Below are positions 57,000 to 64,000 of a stretch of 64,000 nucleotides of DNA, one piece after another. The translations under genes were made by a program, and so were the position numbers. Location: NCBI RefSeq assembly GCF_000283155.1, contig NW_004454195.1, forward strand, positions 11,674,673-11,738,672. Direction: 5' to 3'. Origin of the DNA: Ceratotherium simum simum (Eukaryota; Chordata; Mammalia; Perissodactyla; Rhinocerotidae). Under the pieces are notes generated by a model. That model was not told the origin of the DNA. It made no database searches and saw only the letters and a list, made by a program, of their open reading frames with translations. Each line of letters begins with the position of its first letter. Within the stretch, counting starts at the first letter, position 1.

Positions 57000-59900
57000 T
57001 ATCAATAACTATTTTAAATGTAAATGGATTACATTTTTGAATAAAAAGACACAGAGTGATGGAATGGATTTAAAAAAAAAAGACCCAACTATATGCTGCC
57101 TACAAGAGACTCACTTCAGCTTTAAGGACACATACAGGCTGAAATGTGAAGGATGGAAAAAGATATTCCACGCAAACGGAAAACAAAAGAGAGCAGCAGT
57201 AGCTACACTTAGACGAAATAGACTTTAAGTCAAAAACTGTAACAAGAGACAAAGTCATTATATAATGATAAACGGGTCTGTTTATCAAGACAATACAACA
57301 ATTGTAAATATATATTTACTCAACATCAGAGCACCTAAATATATTAAGCAAATACTACCAGATCTGAAGAGAGAAATAGACAACAATACAATAATAGTAG
57401 GAGACTTCAGTACCTCACTTTCAACAATGGGTAGATCATTCAGACAGAAAATCTATAAGGAAACATTGGACGTGAACTCTTGAACTATACTTTAGACCAA
57501 ATGGACCTAACAGACACATACAGAACATTCCATCAAACAACAGCAGAAAACACATTCTTCTCAATTGCACACAGAGCATTCTCCAGGATAAATCATATGT
57601 TAGGTCACAAAACAAGTCTTTAACAAATTTAAGAAACTGAAATCATACCAACTATCTTTTCTGACCACAATGGTATAAAATTAGAAATCAATAACAGGAG
57701 GAAAACTGGAAAATGCATAAATATGTGGAAATTACACAACGCACTCCTTAACAACCAATGAGATGGGGAATAAATCAAAAGAGAAATCAAGAAATATCTT
57801 CTTGATTTCTGTTCAAGAAACACATGAAAATGGAAACACAACATACCAAAACTTACAGGATGCAGCAAAAGCACTTCTAAGAAAGAAGTTGATTGTGATA
57901 AATGCCTACATTAAGAAAAAAGAAAGATCTTAAATAAACCACCTAACTTTACATCTCTGGGGACTAGAAAAAGAAAAACAAACTAAACCCAAAGTTAGCA
58001 GAAGGAAGGAAATAAAAAGGTCAGAGAAGAAATAAATGAAATAGAGACCAGAAAAACAATAGAAAAGATCACTGGAACTAAGAGCTTGTGTGTGTGTGTG
58101 TGTGTGTGTTTGTGTGTGTTTTAACAAGATAAACAAAATTGGCAAACCTTTAGCTAGACTTACAAAAAAAAAAAAGAGAAAGAGAGAGAAGACTCAAATA
58201 AATAAAATCAGAAATGAAAGAGGAGACATTACAACTGATACTACAGAAATACAAAGGATCATTAGAGAATATTATGAACAATTATATGCCAACAAATTGA
58301 GTAACCTAGAAGAAATGGATAAATTTCTAGAAACATACAACCTCCCAACCTACTGAATCATGAAGAAATAGAAAATCTGAACAGACCAATAACAAGTCAG
58401 GATATTGAATGAGTAATCAAATACATCTCAACAAAGAAAAGCCCAGGACCTGGTGGCTTTACTAATAAATTCTACCAAACATTTAAAAAAAAATAGCAAT
58501 CCTTCTTAAACTCTTCCAAAAAATTGAAGAGGAGGGAACACTTCCAAACTCATTTTATGAAGCCAGCATCACCTTGATACTAAAGCCAGACAAGGACACA
58601 TCAAGAAAAGAATATTAGAGGCCAATATCCCTAATGAACATGGTGTAAAAATCCTCCACAAAATCTTGGAAATAGAACTCAACAGCACATCAAAGGATTG
58701 TACACTATGATCAAGTCAGATTTATCCCTAGGATGCAAGGATGGTTCAACGTACACAAATCAATAAATGTATACACTACATTAACAAAATGATAAAAATA
58801 TGGATAAAAATCATGATCATCTCAATAAATAGAGAAAAAGCATTTGACAAAATTCAACATCCTTTCATGATAAAAACTCACAATACATTTGGTATAGAGA
58901 CAAGATACCTCAACATAAGAAAGGCCATACATGACAAGTTCATAGCTAACATCATAGCCAACAGTGAAAAGCTGAAATCTTTTCCTCTAAGATCAGGAAA
59001 AGATAAGGATGTCAACTCTCACCACTTCTATTCAACGTAGTACTGGAAGTCCTAGCCAGAGCAGTTAGGCAAGAAAAAGAATTAAAAGTCATCCAACTTG
59101 GGAAGGAAGAAGTAAAATTGATTCTGTTTGCAGATGACATGATCTTACATGTAGAAAAGCCTAAAGACTGCACCACAAAACTGCTACAACTAATAAGTTC
59201 AGTAAAGTTGCAGGATACAAAATCAATATACAAAAATTAGTTGCATTTCTATACACAAACAATGAACTATTGGAAAGAGAAATTAAGAAAACAATCCCAT
59301 TTAAAATAGCATCAAAAACAATAAAATACCTAGGAATTAATTTAACCAAGAAAATGAAATACCTGTACACTGGAAACTATATGATATGGATGAAAGAAAT
59401 TGAGGGAGACACAAATAAATGGAAAGATATCCTGTGTTCATGAATCAGAGGAATTAATATTGTTAAAATGCTCATACTGCCCAAAGTGACCTAAAGATTC
59501 AATTCAATCCCTATGAAAATTCCCTTGGTATTTTTTACAGAAATAGAAAAAACAATCCTAAAATTTGTATAGAACCACAAAATATCCTGAATGTCCAAAG
59601 CAATCTTGAGAAAAATGAACAAAGCTGGAGGCATTGCACTTCCTGATTTCAAACTACATTACAAAGCTATTGTAATCAAAATAGTATGGTACTGGTGTAA
59701 AACAGAACACATAGACCAATGGAACAGAATCAAGAGCCAAGAAACAAACCTTTGCATATACAGTCAACTAATACTTGACAAGGGCACCAAGAGCACTTAA
59801 AGGGGAAAGGACAGCCTCTTCAATAAATGGTGCTGGGAAAACTGGATATCCAATTGCAAAAGAGTGAACCTGGACCCCTAAATTACACCACTCACAAAAA

Positions 59901-60732
59901 TTAACTCTAAATGAACTAAAGACTTAAATGTAAGACCTGAAACCATAAAACTCCTAGAAGAAAACGTAGGGGAAAAGCTCCTTGACATCAGTCTTGGAGA
60001 TGATTTTTTTGGATGCGACACCAAAAGCACAGGCAACAAAAGCAAAAATAAACAAGTGGGACTATACCAAACTAAAAACCTCCTGCATAGCAAAGGAAAT
60101 GATCAACAAAATGAAAAGGCAACCTAAAAAATGGAAGAAAATGTTTGCAAACCATATATCTGACAAGGTGTTAATATCCAAAATATATAAGGAACTTATA
60201 CAACTCAATAGCAAAAAAAATGAATAACTAGATTAAAAAATGAGCAAAGGACCTGAATAGACATTTTTCCAAAGAAGATATACAAATGGCCAGCAGGTAC
60301 ATGAAAAGGTGCTCAACATCACTCATCAGGGAAATGCAAATCAAAACCACAAGGAGATATCACCTCACACCTGTTAGAATGGCTATCATCAAAAAGACAA
60401 GAGATGACAAGTGTTGGCGAGGATGTGGAGAAAAGGGAACACTTGTGCACTGTTGGTGGGAATGTAAATTAGTGCAGCCACTATGGAAAACAGTATGGTG
60501 GTTCCTCCAAAAGTTAAAAATAAAACTACCATATGACCCAGCAATCTCACTTCTGTTTATATATCTAATGGAAACTAAATTAGTATCTCAAAGAGATGAC
60601 TGCACTCCCAAGTTTATTGCAACATTATTCACAATAGCTAAGATATGGAAACAACCTAAGTGTCCAACAATGGATGAATGGATAAAAAAAGTGTGGTACG
60701 TGTATATACAATGGAATATTATTCAGCCATAA
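57000..60732 (+). pseudogene. L1 ORF2 (endonuclease, reverse transcriptase, C-terminal zinc knuckle), disabled
   Basis: Endonuclease region: a PTICCLQETHFSFKDTYRLK frame at about 57085-57144. Reverse transcriptase region includes FADD at 59127-59138, the catalytic motif of the family. The end carries the CX3CX7HX4C pattern of the zinc-knuckle (around C-W-R-G-C) at about 60409-60465. Many stops and frame changes break it, so it cannot make the full protein. The open part 60286-60732 ends at the usual C-terminal region. Confidence 0.85.
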
Positions 60733-61230
60733 GAAAGAAGGAGATCTTGCCATTTGTAACAATATGGATGAACCTAGAGGATACTATGCTAAATGCAATA
60801 AGCCAGACAGAGAAAAACAAATACTGTATGATCTCATTTATATGTGGAATCTAAAAAACATTAAATTAAAAAAGTTGAACTCATAAGAACAGAAGGGAGA
60901 ATGATAGTTACCAGGGGCTGGAGCATGGGGTAAGGGGAGATGCTGGTCCAAGAGTATAAGCCTTCAGTTATAAGATACGTGAATTCTGGGGATATAATGT
61001 ACAGCATAATGACTATAGTTGACAATACTGTATTGTATACTTGAAACTTCTAAGAGAGTAGATCTTATGGGTTCTCACCACACACATAGAAAAGTATCTA
61101 TCTGAGGTGATGATGTGTTAATTAATCTGATGTGGTAATCACATTACAAAGTATAAATATATCAAATCATCACGTTGTACACTTACATACAATTTTATTT
61201 GTCAATTATACATCAATAAAGGTGGAAAAA
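60733..61230 (+). mobile_element. 3' UTR of the nested L1
   Basis: GCTGGAGCATGGGGTAAGGG, GTACAGCATAATGACTATAG and ATACTGTATTGTATACTTG, then the AATAAA at 61216-61221 and the short A-rich end. Closes directly on the right TSD. Confidence 0.8.
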
Positions 61231-61246
61231 AATAATAGATAGAACA

Positions 61247-62868
61247 AGTAGACAGAAAATCAGTGAGAATATAGAAGACTTGACCAACAGACTGAATCAA
61301 CTCGACCTTCTTGACATGTATAAAATCCTCCACCCAAGAACAGCAGGACACGCCTTGAGAATACATGGAACATTTACCAAGATAAACCATTAAACAATTC
61401 TCAGTAGCTTTAAAATAATTCAATTCATAAGAAGTATATTATCTGACCACAATGGAATTAAATTAAAAATCAGAAAGAGGTGGATCTCTGGAAAATTCCT
61501 CAAATATTTGGAAACTAAATAACCCACTTCTAAATAGCCCATGAGTCAATGAAGAAATCAAAGGAAAATTAGAAAGGATTTTGAACTCAGTGAAAGTACA
61601 AACACAACATATTAACATTTGTGAGATGCTGTTAAAGTAATATTTAGGGGGAAATTTACAGTACTAAACGCATACATTAGAAAAGAAGGAAAAACTCCAA
61701 GCAGTTTCCACCTTAAGAATCTAGAAAAGAAGGGCAATTAAACTAGAGAAAGCAGAAGAAAGGAAAGAATAAAGATCAGAGTGGAAATCAATGAAATAGA
61801 AAACAGAAAAATAGTAGAGAAAATCGATGAAATAAAAGCTGGTTCTTTGAGAAGATCAATTAAATTGATGAAGTCCTGCCAGATGGATCAGGAAAAAAAC
61901 AGAGAGAAGATACAAATTGCCAAGATCATGAATGAGAGATGACATCACTATAGGACACATAACTACAAATCCTACAGCCACTAAAAGGATAATAAGGGTA
62001 CATTATAAGAACTTCATGACAATAAATTTTAAAAACTGAAATAAAATGGAAAAATTTCTTGAAAGACCTAAACTACCAAAGCTTAATCAAGAAGAAATAG
62101 ATATCCCGAATAGCCCTCTATCTATTAAAGACATTACATATGTAATTTAAAACCTTCTCACAAAGAACACTCTAGATGCAGATGTTTTCTCTGGTGTATT
62201 CTACCAGACATTCCAGGAAGAAATAATCCTAATTCTACACAAAATGTTCCACAAAATAGAAGAGGAGGGAATACTTCGCAACTTGTTCTATGAAGTCAGC
62301 ATTACTCTAATATTAAAACCAAATAATTTACAAGAGAAAGAAAGCTACAGAATAATATCCCTCATGAAAATAGATGTAAAATTTATAAACAAAATGTGTG
62401 TGTGTGTGTGTGTGAGAGGAAGATTAGCCCTGAGCTAACATCCAATGCCAATCCTCCTCTTGTTTTCTGAGGAAGATTGGCCCTGGGCTAACATCCGTGC
62501 CCATCTTCCACTACTTTAAATGGGGCGCCAACACAGCATGGCTTGACAAGCGGTGCATCTGTTGGCGCCTGGGATCTGAACCTGCGAACACTGGGCTGCC
62601 AAAGTGGAGCAGGCGAACTTAACCGCTATGCCACCGGGCCGGCCCCTATAAACAAAATTTTAGTAAATCAAATCCGACATATAGAAAAACAATACATCAT
62701 GATTAAGTGGAGTTTATCCCAGGAAGGCACAATTTGTTTAACATTTGAAAATTAATCAATGTAATTAACCATATTAACAAAGTATAGATGAAAAACTGTG
62801 TGATTATCTCCACATATGCAGAAAAGCATTTGGCAAATTCCAACATCTGTTCCTGATAAAAATACCTT
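61247..62868 (+). mobile_element. Old L1, continuation (ORF2, truncated)
   Basis: It continues the ORF2 frame order from 54597: CACAATGGAATTAAATTAAAAATC, then the reverse-transcriptase start, ending near the region of CAGAAAAGCATTTGGCAAATTCC. The 3' half and 3' UTR are missing. It holds one ERE (62396-62646). Disabled. Confidence 0.72.
62396..62646 (-). mobile_element. ERE SINE in old L1 (12-bp TSD)
   Basis: A (GT)n start at 62396-62415 (remains of the tail), GAGCTAACATCCAATGCC units, head ending GGGCCGGCCCC at about 62636-62646. TSD TATAAACAAAAT perfect at 62384-62395 and 62647-62658. Confidence 0.92.
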
Positions 62869-63065
62869 TGAAGGGTGTGTTTTGCTGACTCCTTCTGAAA
62901 TCTGCAGCCTTGGGGTCTCTCGCTGCTTTCTCCAACATGTGCCCTGCTTGATCCCCACTGCTTTTTGAAGTTTCTTCATTTACTTTATAATTTTTTCTAG
63001 TTTCACTGAAAATGGAGTTTTCATTTTTATCCTGCTCCCTCTACATGCCATCTTGACACTACAAG
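62869..63065 (-). mobile_element. Possible inverted L1 5' fragment
   Basis: Minus strand reads TGTCAAGATGGCATGTAGAGG, then AAGCAGTGGGGATCAAGCAG; this resembles an L1 5' end (AAGATGG) in reverse orientation directly after the truncated old L1. Low-certainty call. Confidence 0.35.
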
Positions 63066-64000
63066 GGTCAAAGATTCACGCAAAATGTAAGACGGAGCAA
63101 GGCGAAATAATTACCAGTGGTTAATGGATTCTTCATTTGTTAAATGACCCCCCCCACACACACGGCAACCTATGGCTCTTAACCAGAGGTTTCCATATAC
63201 CAGGACAGTATTGAAAGTCTATAATCACATCTACGTAATACACATGCTATCAGTTTTGACAAGTAAACTAATGTCTCCTCCCTCTAACAGGACATTTCTG
63301 TGTACATTATGCATCCCGAAAAATGGTCATGAAAACACACCACTAGAGCCAAATGATGCAGGTATAAAATAGGGCGTAGTAGAGGAAAAACTTACAAGTA
63401 GGAAGTAGTCGAGTGCATGCAATTCCTCACATCTAATTACCCCACAGCTTAGGCCAGGCATAGAGGGTCTACATGCACTGCGGGCAACATTCCAATCGAG
63501 AGGGGTCCCTGTGCCCTCAATTTTTCACATATTTACAGTGATGGGGTCGGGATGGGGTGAAGCAGAGAACGGTCAGAAAGGGGGAGTCCCTGGAGTCCCA
63601 CAGCTGGTATCTGCAGATGTGATGGAGCCAACTCAGACCTGCTGAGCCAGTTTTCTGCCAAATGACCAAAATGAAGGACAAAATGACCATCTAGATTTGT
63701 CTGTCTTTAGATGAAGAGATGTTTTGGAAATGTGATTTGATACATCAATTACTCGAATTTATGTATTTACCAATCACGCTGTAATGGATTTTTTTACTAT
63801 ATTAATTTTAGTTGCTACTCAAAATGAGGACACTTGCCTTAGATTTATAACCTCACTGGGTTTAGATTTATAACCTCACTGGGTCTCCATTTCCTTATCT
63901 CTTGAAAAAAGAGGGGCAAGGGGTTGAGGTTGATGGTATTTGATAACTACTACCCTACCATAAGTGAATTTAAAAGCTGAAAGAGATGAGGCCATTTCTA
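63066..64000. other. Intergenic sequence with a 23-bp tandem duplication
   Basis: TTAGATTTATAACCTCACTG-beginning unit of 23 bp is exactly doubled at 63839-63861 and 63862-63884. A C-run/CA run is at about 63148-63164. No gene; the sequence continues off the right edge. Confidence 0.5.

Larger units (their letters stand above)
54598..61230 (+). mobile_element. Near-full-length L1 nested in older L1
   Basis: It starts GGGAGTGACATCAACAAAATGG (5' UTR-like) and ends in CATCAATAAAGG and A-rich sequence. The bracketing TSD is AATAATTGATAGAACA (54582-54597) and AATAATAGATAGAACA (61231-61246), one mismatch in 16. Length 6633 bp, of which 269 bp is a later ERE and its duplicated site. It holds a 5' UTR, ORF1 remnant, inter-ORF region, ORF2 and 3' UTR, all with disabling stops. 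Same orientation as the host L1. Confidence 0.85.

Noticed and set aside
57000..60732. Working reverse transcriptase gene
   Set aside because: The catalytic FADD is present but many stops and frame changes break the frame; it is a dead L1.

Overview
This window is vertebrate, specifically perissodactyl, nuclear DNA, most likely from an equid. The strongest sign is eleven copies of the tRNA-Ser-derived ERE SINE. These begin with GGCCGGCCC-type 5' ends, carry A/B-box-like promoters, and most are bracketed by exact 12-19 bp target-site duplications (TSDs). Background features agree: MIR and L2 relics, MaLR-type LTRs, and L1 elements. ERE-type SINEs occur across Perissodactyla, so rhinoceros or tapir cannot be fully excluded.

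Only one protein-coding gene is supported. It is the last coding exon of GFOD1 (Gfo/Idh/MocA-type oxidoreductase-domain protein), plus strand, 25014-25933. It opens at a clear acceptor (polypyrimidine tract then CAG at 25011-25013) with a split glycine codon and runs to a TAG stop at 25931-25933. It encodes residues 85-390 of a 390-residue protein. Bases 1-25013 are therefore the 3' part of the GFOD1 intron. Bases from 25934 are 3' UTR, with an early poly(A)-signal cluster near 26718-26752 and late candidates at 32235 and 32818. Everything further downstream looks intergenic; no second gene or CpG-island promoter is visible before the end of the window.

Layout: 1-25013, intron with MIRs, MaLR LTRs, an L1 with exact TSD, EREs, a 100-N assembly gap (17850-17949), a CpG-enriched promoter-like block (about 12600-13450), and a very AT-rich block ending about 120 bp before the exon. 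25014-32850, exon plus likely long 3' UTR. 33250-44850, intergenic with EREs, MIRs, a pair of MER5-type relics and a consensus CTCF-like motif (33938-33951). 44885-48150, one ancient L2 broken by two EREs and two unclassified insertions. 50708-51250, a MIR split by an ERE. 52355-62868, a three-layer L1 nest: an old L1, split by a near-full-length L1 (54598-61230) with a 16-bp TSD, both then hit by EREs. 62869-64000, a possible inverted L1 5' fragment and unique sequence.

The most noteworthy non-routine signals are a perfect 21-bp inverted repeat with a 6-nt loop in the intron (6910-6957), an apparent duplicated ORF2 segment sitting where ORF1 should continue in the nested L1, same-orientation CTCF-like motifs, a possible alternative GFOD1 promoter with a donor-like site, and an assembly anomaly at the N gap. 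I see no prokaryote-type system, CRISPR array or complete novel gene system. All repeat names rest on recalled consensus features, not on a database search.
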